The notes below the pieces were generated by a model. The model searched no databases and was not told the origin of the DNA. It worked only from the letters and a program-made list of their open reading frames with translations. 64,000 bases of DNA from the NCBI RefSeq assembly GCF_947507565.1, contig NC_089182.1, forward strand, positions 1,674,001-1,738,000, read 5' to 3'. Source of the DNA: Oscarella lobularis (Eukaryota > Porifera > Homoscleromorpha > Homosclerophorida > Oscarellidae). Positions 10,911 to 22,699 of this stretch are shown one piece after another. The position numbers and the translations under genes were made by a program. How positions within the stretch are numbered: position 1 is the first letter of the stretch; each line of letters begins with the position of its first letter.

Positions 10911-11388
10911 GCATCAGCCAAAAGCAACACGTGTGCAGACGTCGTCGTGGAAGGCACCGGCAGGTCAATGAACGCTGCCCTACTACTAGTATGACACCAC
11001 GAGAAGAGACTCTGTGCAATTTTTAAATAAATAAATAAACAAATAGTTAATAAACAAGACAAGTCTCTCTTCTTTTCCTTGCTGACGGGGTCAGACCCCG
11101 CAGCAGTTTTAGGACCCCAAAACGATTTCCTGGTATAAATCTGTTGGTAATCTATTCAGGCAGTTCTTGTGCGTGATACGTACATGTATGTGTTGACACT
11201 TAAGCCTGTTAGTACAGTACAAATGTGCGCTCTCTGCCTGGATAAGCTTCTCAGAGCATCAGGTAGGTACGTTTGAAATGTGCAAATTTCCACGACTAAA
11301 AAACACAACGAAGCACCACTGTTCACATAAGGGCTACATAAAAGAACAGCTAGAATACTACCACCGGTTAGCCAGTACATACGAAAGA

Positions 11389-14300
11389 CTACATGTAAAG
11401 CGCGTCAAAACACGCTTCTGCATCAGAACGACGAGGATTCAAGGAACGAACTGCCCGAAGAGCATTTTCGACTGTCGCGTGGCAAGACCCCTTTCCAAAC
11501 GATGCCAGTAAAACAAGGAGCGTGGGGCTGTTTTTGTGTTGAGAGGGGTCCGTCGCTGTGGCTCTTTCAATGTTTTCTATTTCGTCAAGCTCTAACCCCA
11601 GCTGGATTCCAAATTGTCTCCAATCGTTTTTGAGCTCCAACGTTTGGTCTAGCACGCCAGATAACTTGTTTGCTAGATCGCAAGGTATTCCTGCAATCTT
11701 CAAAAGAAATAAAGAGTTACCATTCATATATAGCAAATTTCCCCAAGGTAACTTGAAAGTTTCGGCTGAAGGGCAAACTCCCAGGGGTAATTTAAATGCC
11801 CCAATTAAAGATTTGCACTAAACATTAGCGCTGACGCTAACATGCCAGCTTACCCAACCACTTTACAAGTTAGAGAATGCAAGAAAGGAATGGTTGTATA
11901 CTGTACAAGTGGGTCCGTCATGCAGGATGACAAGAGATAGTCATACGTACGTATTGGTTTTTACCTGCTTTTTCTCTAGTTCAATGGATTTCTTCAAAGA
12001 TTCTGTAATGACGTAGTTGGTGGAGTAAATGGTAGGATTGATGTTTCCAGCTATGGCTGTCGAACAATTGGAAAAGCGAAAGTGTTCAGAATTTGGTTTT
12101 TGCTACAGATCATTTGTCAACACATAAAGCACCAATCACATCACGTAGGTTTCGTACCGGACGAGGTTGGAGCATTGCCGTTTTGTGCGATTTTACAGTA
12201 AGCTCCAGCTGCAGCGATTCAGTGGTTGATTCACTGACGTCAAAGGAGAAGGATAGCATTTCACTCTTCAAGTCTTCCTCTTTCAATATTTGAGAAAATT
12301 TGAAGGTGACTGGAACTGGAGAAACAGATGAAATCAGCTGAGCACCGTCAATGGTCTACAAAAGGCCAAATAGCTAGAGGCAAGCAAAAAGCGCACTATC
12401 TAACTTCAGCCATCCGATCAACAGTCACATGATTTTCATTGACGTTTACTCTCAGATCCAAAGCAGCAGTCCCTTTAGATGGAAAAGTTTTTGGACCCCA
12501 GAGTATTCTTCCACGTGGTTCTCGTTGTTTTTCTTGCGTTTGCATAAGCTTTATAAAACAATACTTAATTAAGCAGAAGCAAAAGGATGTCATTTGGAAA
12601 ATTACCTCTGTCATTTTCGAATTTCGAGCAAAGCAATAGACGTTAATGCTCCATTCATCTAAGAAGTGCTGACTTGGGCCATACAAAATGACATATATGT
12701 CTCGGGGAATGCCATATCCCATTGCCCGCAGCACAGTTTCAGTCGCCTTCGAAAGAAAAACAAAAACTGCGAAATAGCTGAAGCTCTTAGTTCGTAGGAC
12801 TGCTCTTGTGGTTGTAAAACAGTACTGATCAGAAGGCAGTTCTTCCCATGATTCAAATTTGGGAGTAGCAGAGTGTGCAATGCCCATTTCAAATTCAGGC
12901 GTCAGCTGTGCGACAGCTATACTGTGGGGAATAGAAAGCTGTAATGGTTTGAGCATTTCTCTTGCAGACACGTCGACCCGGTAAACGTTGCTCACTACCA
13001 CAGCTTTATTCCCCAGAAGCAAAGGTTCCTGCTGCTCAAAGGATTGAGCAGAGCAGACTATTCTGCTTGAAACTACTGCATCTGGAGGCACATGAACTGC
13101 AACCCCCATACAAGCAGAAAATACCGTACGGCCCTCCTTTCCTACGGTGAAATCAATTTTATCCTGGAATGTTTCTAAACGTATTTAAACAGCAGTTGAA
13201 TGTCGTTTACAATAAGTTAAGTTAGCAATATACCAGAAAATGATAGTGTCGGAAAAGCGCTGATTTTTGCGCTATTGAGCGGAAGTACGCTAGCATCTGC
13301 CGATGCCGATGCCGATGTCGATGCCGATGTCGATGCTGATGACCTCCTACAAAGCAGGTTCAAAGAGAACTTGGTTTTGCTTGAGTATTCTATAACCAAG
13401 ACTTTGCAAGCTCGTCTTCCTTCCTTTTTAGCTGTGACGTAAGGAGACTGATCTCCCTTATTTTTGCATTTACCAGCGTTGTTCTTCCTGCCAAGTTCTT
13501 CTCAGTCATTTCAAGCTTTGTTTTCGTCTTCCTTAAGTCTTCTTGAACTTTCTCCAACTCTTCTTCTAAACTGTTGCTTCTTTCTGTTTCTTTGGTTTTA
13601 GGAATCATTAGCTGGTAGTCACTATCTACACTTCTTGAGCTGGGCGAAAGAACTTTTTCAGCTGTGCTAAGTGAATCTTTGCTTTCTGTAAAAGCGCTGG
13701 ATTCATATAACGGACTACTAGCCTGTGTAGCCTGAGCAAATGAAGCACTTTCTTTTCCTACACAAGAACAAAGGATTACTGTAAAGGCCTAGACAGCGTA
13801 TTGCAGTAATAAGAACAGTCTATGAAGAACGTTCTAAAGCACAAATACATATTTAACTATGTTTGCGTTGTACTCAAGGAAAACACTGCATGACTGCCAG
13901 TGCTTACCGTCAGATAACTCTATCTTCAATGGAGAGTAATACTTTTCTTCAGCAACGTAGCCCATTTCTTCAATTTCAGAAAACACAGCAGAAAAACTTG
14001 GTCTGTCTTTGTACTGCAAAAACAACTGAATGAACCTTGTAGACAATGATAGCAAGTGGTAGTACCTTTCTCCAGCAACCTTTAATTAGTCCAAACTGCT
14101 TGTCATTCAAATTGGGCGGTTGTTTAGGTACATACAAAGACCCTGGATGCATCTTCCAAATAAAACACAATATTATGTGCAACGTACATAAGTCACTATA
14201 TATGATTTACTTTTTGTTTCAAAAATTCAAGAGCAAAAGAAGTTGAAACTTCAAACATTAAAATTCCTGCATATAGTTTACCATAAGCTTTTGTAGCACT

Positions 14301-14977
14301 GTAAGCAGCTGAATCTACCAAAGTTGTAAACGTCAGGCTTGGAGCTTGGCTCTTCGCCTGTTTCTTTTTTGGGCTCAGTCTGTTTGCCACTCAAGCGAGC
14401 ATCTTTGTATGATCTAAATATTTTGCCTAGTCACTCATGTTTGTTGTATATAAGAAGAGTCAAAAGCACAGAAACGGCAGTAATATTAACCAAAAACATG
14501 ACGCCTATTATAATATGTTGACCTTGCTTTGTGAAATCCGCCAACTTTTGCCATCCAGTCGTCGGTTACAAAGCAGTTTTCACAAGTCTAAAAGAACAGC
14601 AAAGACTAGTCACATTCAGAAGAAAATATAAACTTTTAAAACCAGATTATAATGAGCTATGTCATGTTCCTCTAAAAATTCCATAGCGCTGCAAATTTGT
14701 CCAATAATATCCCAAAGTTCAGCAGCCTTTACGTTTTTGTCCTTTATTGCAGACTGCAAATTGCCTGCATAAAAGGCGGTTGTTACAGTTGGCTAAAGGA
14801 AAAGCAAACTTACCAAGCCCTGGGCTCTCGTAAATGATTCGTTTTGGATATGCATACCAGGAAACTGCAACCAAGCAAAGAATGTTTCTGTGCTGAATCG
14901 TCCTTAGTAAAGAACCATAAAAAATATTAGGCTTTGAGCTGAATAACTTACAAAAGCATTTTGATCATGTTTTTAAA
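11389..14977 (-). CDS. pseudokinase-coiled coil-ZU5-UPA-death-domain protein, 5' end lost
   Basis: Fifteen exons read from 14977 to 11389, giving 809 residues from the first visible Met (14968). The first segment is kinase N-lobe alpha-C (FKNMIKMLL, QHRNILCLVA). The catalytic loop reads HYNL instead of HRDL, the metal-binding motif reads GGF instead of DFG, and the C-lobe (KPDVYNFG, CWRK, DRPSF) is intact, so it is probably a pseudokinase. A Ser-rich and coiled-coil stretch follows, then ZU5 (VHVPPDAV), a UPA-like region and a C-terminal death domain (QFGIQLGLELDEIENIE). ZU5-UPA-death is known from UNC5 and PIDD. The glycine loop and beta-3 lysine exons are missing: coding sequence runs straight into the transposon end at 14978. 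It is either a truncated gene or one whose first exons lie elsewhere. Confidence 0.8.
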
Positions 14978-15010
14978 TATGGCGCTACAACAGTGTCAAA
15001 AATCAATGGA

Positions 15011-15566
15011 CTAATGATTAGTGATTAATGATTAGTGATTAGTGATTAGTGAACAGTGATTAATGATTAGTGAACAGTGATTAGTGAACAGTGAACAGTG
15101 ATTCGTGATTAGTGAACAGTGATTAGTGAACAGTGAACAGTGAAACAGTGAACAGTGAACAGGGAACAGTGAACAGTGATTAATGATTAGTGATTAGTGA
15201 TGAATGATTAGTGATTGGTGATTAGTGATTAGTGATTAGTGATTAGTGAACAGTGATTAATGATTAGTGATTAATGATTAGTGATCAGTGATTAGTGATT
15301 AGTGATTAGTGATTAGTGAACAGTGATCAGTGATTAGTGATGAATGATTAGTGATTAGTGATTAGTGATGAATGATTAGTGATTAGTGATTAGTGATTAG
15401 TGATTAGTGATTAGTGAACAGTGAACAATGATTAGTGAACAGTGAACAGTGATTAGTGATTTATGATTAGTGAACAGTGAACAATGATTAGTGATTAGTG
15501 ATTAGTGATGAATGATTAGTGATTAGTGATTAGTGATTAGTGATTAGTGAACGGTGAACAGTGAAT
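15011..15566 (+). repeat. left satellite arm of element 1
   Basis: About 555 bp of tandem short units, mainly ATTAGTG with interspersed AACAGTG, ATTAATG and GATGAATG variants. Higher-order repetition is visible. The array ends at TAGCGCCATAG, a copy of the element terminus. It carries no gene. Confidence 0.9.
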
Positions 15567-15625
15567 AGCGCCATAGAGAACAGTGAAAAGTAAATCGAGA
15601 GTTTGGTGCCTCATTCTCACGTCAT

Positions 15626-17141
15626 TTGGAAACGGTAGCAACGGACATAGGACGGCACGAACAAGACGAGTTTACACTCGAATTTGCTGACAGCATCCTG
15701 ACACGACTACAAAGCATGTATCGATGGGCTGTACAGCTATCATCGGTTCTACACACGTCTGAAAGCCTTGCAGGGTCAATTAGGGATTGCATCATTCTTG
15801 TGTCACAGCAAATCGAAGCCTCTCAGTCTCGTTTGGCCATTCCACCTCAGGAAGCAGGAGCAAGGGGAAGACCGAAGTTTATAATAACTCGTCAGCAGTT
15901 GGAATATCTCCTTGAAAATGATTTTTCCGTTCCAAAAATTGCGGCCATGCTAAGGGTGTCGGTTTCAACTATCAGAAGACGAATGACACATTTTGGCATC
16001 CTGGTTCAAGACTACTACACGGAAATAGATGAAAGGGCTTTGGCTTCGGAAATCGAGGACATAAAAACAAATCATCCGCAAAGCGGATATCGAATGATGC
16101 ACAGCCTTTTGAAGCTGCGAGGAATACGAGTTCCCATTCACCGAGTGCGGCAAGCGTGCTTCGAGGTCGACCCTGCCGGATCAATGACAAGATGGGCGAC
16201 GACGATAAGAAGGAGGTCCTATTCCGTTCCAGGACCAAACAGCTTGTGGCATATTGATGGAAATCATAAATTGATTCGGTATGAAATGTTAATTCAATTA
16301 AAGAAAAGAATTTTCTTAAGATTATTAATTCATTTACAGATGGAGAATGGTGCTACACGGAGGAATCGACGGATTCAGCAGAGTGGTAACATATCTGAAT
16401 TGCTCAACGAACAACAAGGCAGAGACTGTATTCAATGCCTTTGAAAAGGCCGTAAGTGAGTACGGATTACCGTCCCGAGTTCGCAGCGATAAAGGCGGCG
16501 AAAATACTTTGGTTGGTCTATACATGCTTTCCCATCCCTCACGTGGACCAGGAAGGGGTAGTATCATAACGGGGCGCTCGGTCCACAATCAACGGATAGA
16601 AAGACTCTGGAGAGACATCTTTTATCAGGTACAGTATATAAACACTAAACAGCAGAAAAACAATCTATTTCTGAATACGTAGGTAACTTCTATGTATTAC
16701 CAGATTTTTCACCACCTTGAAGACATTGAAGTTCTGGACGTGAACAACGAACGCCACGTCGTCTGCTTACACTTTGTTTTTGTGCCTCGTATTAACCGCG
16801 ACTTGGAAGAGTTTAGAAGAATGTAGAACTGTCATCCACTGTCGTCGGAAAAAAATATGACACCAAACCAGTTATGGATAACTGGAATGCAGCGATTTTG
16901 TGAGGGGACATTAGGAGAGGAAATGTCGGAAGCTGACCTGGAAGAATTTGGTGTCGAACCCCACATAGAAGTTCCTGACGGCCAGTGGGAAGAAACGGAG
17001 GTAGTTGTTCCTCAAATTGTCGATTTCAACGATGAAGAAGCACTAAAAAGAATGGCAGAGGCTATAGACCCGGTATCGGATGACGGCAACTACGGAGTCA
17101 GCGTGTACTTGCGGGCATTGGAAGTGGCAGGAACTCACTGA
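15626..17141 (+). pseudogene. rve (DDE) integrase/transposase with a late nonsense codon
   Basis: Exons 15626-16278, 16340-16628 and about 16704 onward. A helix-turn-helix region (GRPKFIITRQQLEYLL, FSVPKIAAMLRVS) precedes an RNase-H-fold integrase core with the expected acidic triad: D in WHIDGNHK, D in RSDKGGEN and E in [10 protein letters not shown]. The C-terminal segment has HLED and VPRIN motifs. Reading stops at TAG 16824-16826 inside RRM-stop-NCHPL, where related proteins have Trp. The remaining 3' frame (TPNQLWITGM, to 17141) is otherwise open, so one substitution probably inactivates it. The start is uncertain: the frame is open upstream without Met, and the first in-frame ATG is at about 15716. 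Confidence 0.8.
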
Positions 17142-17179
17142 TTTGACGAATTACATACATCTTTGACATTATTTGGTAT

Positions 17180-18040
17180 TTAGTAATCACTGTTCACTAA
17201 TCACTAATCACTAATCACTAATCACTAATCATTCATCACTAATCACTGATCACTGTTCACTAATCACTAATCATTGTTCACTGTTCACTAATCACTAATC
17301 ACTGTTCACTGTTCACTGTTCACTAATCACTAATCACTAATCACTAATCACTAATCATTCATCACTAATCACTAATCACTAATCATTGTTCACTGTTCAC
17401 TAATCATAAATCACTAGTCACTGTTCACTGTTCACTGTTCACTAATCACTAATCACTAATCACTAATCACTAATCATTCATCACTAATCACTAATCACTA
17501 ATCATTGTTCACTGTTCACTAATCATAAATCACTAGTCACTGTTCACTGTTCACTAATCATTGTTCACTGTTCACTAATCACTAATCACTAATCACTAAT
17601 CACTAATCACTAATCATTCATCACTAATCACTAATCACTAATCATTCATTACTAATCACTGATCACTGTTCACTAATCACTGATCACTAATCATTAATCA
17701 CTAATCATTAATCACTGTTCACTAATCACTAATCACTAATCACTAATCACCAATCACTAATCATTCATCACTAATCACTAATCATTAATCACTGTTCACT
17801 GTTCCCTGTTCACTAATCACTGTTCACTAATCACGAATCACTGTTCACTGTTCACTAATCACTGTTCACTAATCATTAATCACTGTTCACTAATCACTAA
17901 TCACTAATCATTAATCACTAATCATTAGTCCATTGATTTTTGACACTGTTGTAGCGCCATAGTTCACTGTTTCACTGTTCACTGTTCACTGTTCACTAAT
18001 CACTGTTCACTAATCACGAATCACTAATCATTAATCACTA
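17180..18040 (-). repeat. right satellite arm of element 1
   Basis: About 860 bp of CACTAAT and CACTGTT units, the reverse complement of the left arm. The terminal motif (ending GTAGCGCCATA) appears twice, at about 17930-17962 and 18050-18081, so the right end has undergone local duplication. Arms of this kind can form a very large hairpin. Confidence 0.9.
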
Positions 18041-18081
18041 ATCATTAGTCAATTGATTTTTGACACTGTTGTAGCGCCATA

Positions 18082-19489
18082 GTTCATAGCGTGATGGAAA
18101 GAAACAGGCCGAAATCCTCGTTGGGAAAGCATCGTTTGCTGAAAACGACTATCGGAAGCATTACTTAGGCATTTCGAAACCTTCTCAAGCTGCTCCAAAG
18201 GCTGGGGAGCCTGCGTTTCTAATCCCCTATATGTAACGAGGAGACCCGTTCGGCTCCTCGCGTAAAGCACAACTGAGTATGGGCATGCGTCGCAGCGCAT
18301 GCCATCACACAATAGCGTAGCTAAGAATAGCTCGAGCAGGCAGTAAGTAGATAAGTGGAGTTGTAAGGGCTAGTGTAGGCGTGCGAGTAGGTGGACAGAC
18401 GCCTACCGGTCTGTCCACCTGGAACTATATAGGAGAAGGTTTTGGTTGTAGTTGGTGTGTGTGACTGTAGTGATTGATGTGAGTTTGGAAGTCGGTGTGA
18501 ACAATAAAGAGATGGAAAACGAGAGTGATGGAGAGGTGTCGTTTAACCCTCAACGGTATACGGCACCCATCTATACTCAAAAGTAGCCTCGATACTCCAG
18601 ACCCTCGCGCGTTAAGGGGGGTGTGGTTGGCAAGAGGGTCTGGACGCACTCTGTAGAAAGGCAGGGGCAGGCTTCCTGAGCGAGATGTCACTCCCCTCGT
18701 ATATCCGTCTCCCCCGCGTAATGTGTGAGTGTTCCGTTACTGCTCCACCCGCGAATGTTGTGCCAGCACCCGTCTGAAAATGCTCGATTTTTGATTCACC
18801 CGACTACAGCTACTACTCGTCTTCTAGTAGGCTTTCTTCAATGACGACGAATTTTAGGCACCAGAAGCCGACTCGAAAAGTGCCTAGTGCAAATATTCTA
18901 GTAGCTTAGGTCTTGTCTGCCACTTTAGGACTTCGGGCGGCAACAAAAGCGTCGTCGGGCGTTAGAAAATCGAGTCCTCACGTGCAGCTTCCGGCTACTA
19001 GATGAGCTACATCTGCCCTCCTCCACACTGACCACAGCTGCTTATTCGGACAAGAAGAGGTCAAGGCAAATTAATCCCGCGTTCGTAAGCCCGTTGTCGG
19101 TGCAGGTCAGCGAGGTATAGACCCAATCTGAGACGAACGGCTCTATAACTGCAAACAGCCTAACTAAAAAGAGTGAATCAAAAATCGACAGGCTTCTGCA
19201 GCCTATCAGACGTCGATTTGAACAATAAAACGTAGTACACGCTTAGAAGTCTACGCCGGTTTGGCGTCGCAAAAGGGGCGGCTCACTTCTGCTAAACTAT
19301 ACGTTCGGTTGACAAAAATACCGCTTGGGACTTCATTTCGTAATGTAACTAATAGTGTGATGTAGCGAAATCAACGGACTGCTAATGAAAAACGTCGATT
19401 TCGAGCAATAGCCTTGTCTCTAGCGCGCGGTAGCGCACAACCCCCCCCCCTGAGTCACTCCCTGAGTCCAGGGAGAGTCCAGGGAGTCC
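18082..19489. other. gene-free interval
   Basis: No supported gene in about 1.4 kb. It holds a small perfect palindrome at 18389-18420 (AGGTGGACAGAC and its mirror around GCCTACCG) and a C-run with repeated CCAGGGAGTCCAGGG just outside the first Myb element. I looked on the minus strand for the missing kinase N-lobe of the 11-15 kb gene and did not find it. Confidence 0.6.
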
Positions 19490-20777
19490 AGGGGGGGTTT
19501 TTCACGAGCGCGCGCTAAGGTCTTCGATACGTCTTGAAAAATCGATAAAACGGCATTTTATCGAAGCATTCGAAGGACAGGTTGTCTTCTTTCATGGTAT
19601 TCAATCGAAATTTTAACTGCGCGGTCTGAATTGTTTGCAGATTTCGAGATCGCGCGTCCTTCACTCTCGCGTCTGTTCTTCCCTCGAAGGACGGATTTTC
19701 GTTCAACATGTAAGCTAAATGTTTTCTATAATGATTGACTTTTCTTTAGCTGCATGGAACATTTTAATCCAATTTGTCGTTCATTGAATAAAATCGTCAT
19801 TAGAATGGACAGCTCGAAAGCCGGCGATTCCTTGAAGAGATCTTTGCCTCTGTGGTCTCCAACGGGCCATACCCCCACGTCGAAGTCCGCTAGAGCCGAT
19901 CAGCATGAACCGGCGGCACCACCTGCGAGTCCACGAGCGCGAAAATCACTTTTCGAGCCATTAAGAGCACGCTGGTCGGAAGAAGAGGACATGGCCTTGC
20001 TTAAAATAATTTCGAGCGAAAACGAGCGGTGGCCGCGAGACGCGGGCGGATTGGCGGTTTGGATCGACGCTGCTGCAAAATTGACGGCGGAGACGGGATT
20101 TCCTCGTACAGGTATAGCAAGAACATCAATGGGTCATACTATCGTCATACCATAATTATGCGACCAGCTGCATCGTGTCGAGCTCGAATCATGAAAAAAT
20201 ATAGATTTCGCCATAACAGCGCAATGGACGCGATGGATCTGACCGCGAATAGTTGCAGAGTTGATGAATCCCTCTATCAATTCACCCTCTGACCCGTCGT
20301 CTTGAATGACCGCAAAAATACACCGATGTAGACGAACGCGCAGAACTTCAAAACTTGGAATGACATAATCGATGTCATCCAACACTCTGTATAGAACAGC
20401 ATTTCGATACGGCGGAAGTTTCTCCATAGCAACGCGACAACGAGCCATCTAAGAAAAATCGAAGATTTTACGCCTTTATACTTCTGCAATTAATTTGTTC
20501 CATTCAGAACGCTGTTTAGAAGATATCTACATAGAGTAAGAAAACATAAAGCGCTCGCGGAAAGCAAGCAATCAAAAGGATCGAACACGGCCGAGAAGTG
20601 CCGCGACTCGAAAATCGAAACGAAAGGTGCTCGAAGCTCAAAAAACAGCGAAGTGATAGGCATTAGGACACTGACCACAATCGAATCGAGAGAAACGCCA
20701 AAGTTAATAGATCCAAAGAAAAAACGCTCTTCGAAAAAACCTGAATCTGTTAGCGCGCGCTCGTGAAAAACCCCCCC
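19490..20777 (+). mobile_element. inverted-repeat element carrying a Myb-like gene (copy 1)
   Basis: Left repeat 19490-19518 (a G-run, then TTTTTCACGAG and CGCGCGCTAA) is mirrored exactly at 20750-20777. Between them lies one two-exon single-Myb gene. A related repeat pair encloses the second Myb gene at 21352-22595, sharing the G-run outer edge and the CGCGCGCTA inner edge. I infer a mobile unit of about 1.3 kb; no transposase is visible and target-site duplications are unclear. Confidence 0.6.
19754..20292 (+). CDS. single Myb/SANT-domain protein, copy 1
   Basis: Exons 19754-20111 and 20168-20292 give 160 residues; an untranslated exon ending at 19709 may precede it. The Myb-like domain is split across the intron: RWSEEEDMALLKIISSE in helix 1, VWIDAAAKL in helix 2, and CRARIMKKY as the recognition helix from exon 2. 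An N-terminal Ser/Pro-rich, basic segment precedes it. A single Myb repeat of this kind binds DNA. It resembles the protein at 21655 in layout, intron position and motifs. Harbinger-type transposons carry a Myb-like accessory protein, but no nuclease is seen here. The initiator could also be the Met at 19805. Confidence 0.65.
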
Positions 20778-21606
20778 TGCCCCTGAGTCTAGTCTGGAGG
20801 CCACACCCTTCGCTCGGGAGGAAGGGTCTGGCCAAACGCGCATGGTCCAAGTGTTGCATGCGGTACGCACTAAACGAATTAAGTTATTAGAGACGCTCTA
20901 CGTCATAGCTTCGAGATCCCAAAAGCGAGACAACTAGGGGAGAATTGGAAAGTCTAGGCGCGGTCTAGGTGATCGTACGCAGAAGCGACGAGCTCCGCAG
21001 CTGAGGAGTTCGTCGTTTTCGCGTACTACATTGCTTTCTTTCGCGTACGATCGTCACATTTTCGCTTACGATCGCGTACGATTGGGTGGCATAAGCGTGC
21101 GATCGACCTTGATCACTCATCGCTACTCGTATAAAAACATTCGAGGGCGTAAACGGTTAGAACAGCTAATTGGTCCCTACGTCACAGACAACTCGGCCTG
21201 TGATTGGGCCGCACTCCACAGTGCGGGGTGCAACACATCCCCCCCTCCCGTTTGGCCTGACCCTATGCCACGGTCACGTGCAAGGGTCAGGTGACCTGAC
21301 TACCCTGAGTCCGAGTCCCCCTGGCCAGGGGAGACCAGGGGAGGGGGGACTCCAGGGGGGTAAGTCGCGAACGCGCGCTACCACTCGCCAGAAATCGCCG
21401 AAATACGCCATCCTAGGGTTTTTTTCGACTCATTTTGTACGCAGCATGTTTTTATTGTCAATAGAACGACCATGGAGTGATTTTCACATTTCTTAGACGT
21501 TGTTTCGACGATATTTGACTTCCGCTATTCGATCGACTCTCACTCCTCGGAATTCAGTCGAGCCTATCAGTCTTTTTGCGGTAACTCACTCGTAACAGAT
21601 GTACGA

Positions 21607-22329
21607 AAGTGAGGCAGAAGTGCCTCACTCTTTGCGTCGCTTATTTATTCAGATATGACATCGACTCCTCCTACTCTCAAACGCACACGCGACCGCTGCA
21701 CTCCCACGGGTACTACACCGACTCAGCCTTCCAAACTGAAATGCTCAAGCGGCAAAGACGTCGAGCCTCGATCTAGGAAGACACTGTTTGCAAGCGGTGG
21801 CAGTCATTGGTCGGAAGCGGAAGACATTCATCTCGTTTCCGTCATTTCGCTAATGAGTCCCTCCGTGTGGCTTCCACCTTCATTCCGCAACCCTGTCTGG
21901 AAAGCTGTCGCAGAAGAGTACGGCAAGTTTTGTCCGGGAGAAAGTCGTTCAGGTGAAGAGAGCAATTACAACACTGCATTACGTTGAATGCTGAAAATTC
22001 ATTTTCCGTGAACAGCTGACGCTTGCAGGTCACGAATAATGCAACAATTTGTGGACAAATACTCGTCTCCAGAGTCAGCGCATCAGCATCTCATCGCCAG
22101 TCGGATATCGCGGCAGTCAAAGGAGTGCCAAACAGAACCATGCCTTACGCAATGCAGTGGCACTCAGACGGACAGCCGTTTAGAGACAGCTTTGGAGTTA
22201 TTTCTTCGAATGCTTCACATATTATCGCGCGACGGCCAGAGGAAAAGGAATCGACTACTCGTGATACCTAAAACAGCAAATACGAAGTAAGGTAGACGTT
22301 CTACAGAGTGAGGCACTTCTGCCTCACTT
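21607..22329. repeat. paired 25-bp palindromic inverted repeats around Myb gene 2
   Basis: At 21607-21631 and 22305-22329 lie exact reverse complements of 25 bp. Each is itself a hairpin (GTGAGGCA, loop, TGCCTCAC). They bracket the coding exons within the transcript region, one before the ATG and one just after the stop, so an mRNA would carry both hairpins. Confidence 0.75.
21655..22290 (+). CDS. single Myb/SANT-domain protein, copy 2
   Basis: Exons 21655-21952 and 22016-22290 give 190 residues. The N-terminal half (KRTRDRCTPTGTTPT, RSRKTLFASGG) and the Myb helices (HWSEAEDIHLVSVIS, VWKAVAEEYGKF, then CRSRIMQQF from exon 2) follow the pattern of the 19754 protein. The C-terminal extension is longer and basic at its end. 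The exon-2 acceptor at 22015 is preferred because the next one (22029) would give an immediate stop. Confidence 0.68.
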
Positions 22330-22699
22330 TCAGTAAACCATGAACATGCAAAATATACTAAATGATGGAAAGTAATGGTAAGAAAATCGTATGTGCAGCG
22401 CGCCGACAAGTGACAAGTCAGGATCTCGGAGAAGCGATGCGTCAGAAGAACGTAACCACGCAAGGCCTACTTGGTACGGACTAACAGAGAAGCTTACCGC
22501 CATAGCTGTTCCCAAATTTATCCTTATAAAGATGAAGAAAACGCGATTCTAAGATTTGGGTGTGGCACTAACGCGCGTTCGCGACTTACCCCTGGTAGAC
22601 ATAAATGAAGGGGTGGGTTAGACAGAACGGGTAAGGGCAGACTATTACGACCAACGAAAATGTAAAAGAGGGAAGGGGTATGTGTGAGACGAAGTTAGA

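Larger units (their letters stand above)
14978..18081 (+). mobile_element. integrase-type DDE transposon with satellite arms (element 1)
   Basis: The element begins TATGGCGCTACAACAGTG at 14978 and ends with its reverse complement at 18081. A second copy of the right end lies at about 17930-17962 and a partial one at about 15566. Inside each terminus is a long array of 7-14 bp units (ATTAGTG, AACAGTG); the two arrays are inverted relative to each other. An rve-type integrase gene occupies the centre. The termini resemble those of the element at 33836 (TATGGCGC, then GTGTCAAAA). No target-site duplication is visible at the outer ends. The architecture suggests the eukaryotic IS3-like (IS3EU) group, but that name is a guess. 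Confidence 0.78.
21352..22595 (+). mobile_element. inverted-repeat element carrying a Myb-like gene (copy 2)
   Basis: Left repeat 21352-21380 (CCAGGGGGGTAAGTCGCGAA then CGCGCGCTA) is mirrored at about 22569-22595. Its outer and inner edges match the repeat of copy 1, while the middle ten bases differ. The unit is about 1.24 kb and encloses one Myb gene in the same relative position and orientation as copy 1. Confidence 0.6.

Noticed and set aside
15011-18040. Regularly spaced short repeats resembling a CRISPR array
   Set aside because: Units are 7-14 bp with no unique spacers, the arrays are inverted around a eukaryotic integrase with an intron, and the genome is animal.
14978-18081. Target-site duplication for element 1
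   Set aside because: The hexamers outside the termini (TTTAAA left, GTTCAT right) do not match, and the right terminus is duplicated, so the original ends cannot be fixed.
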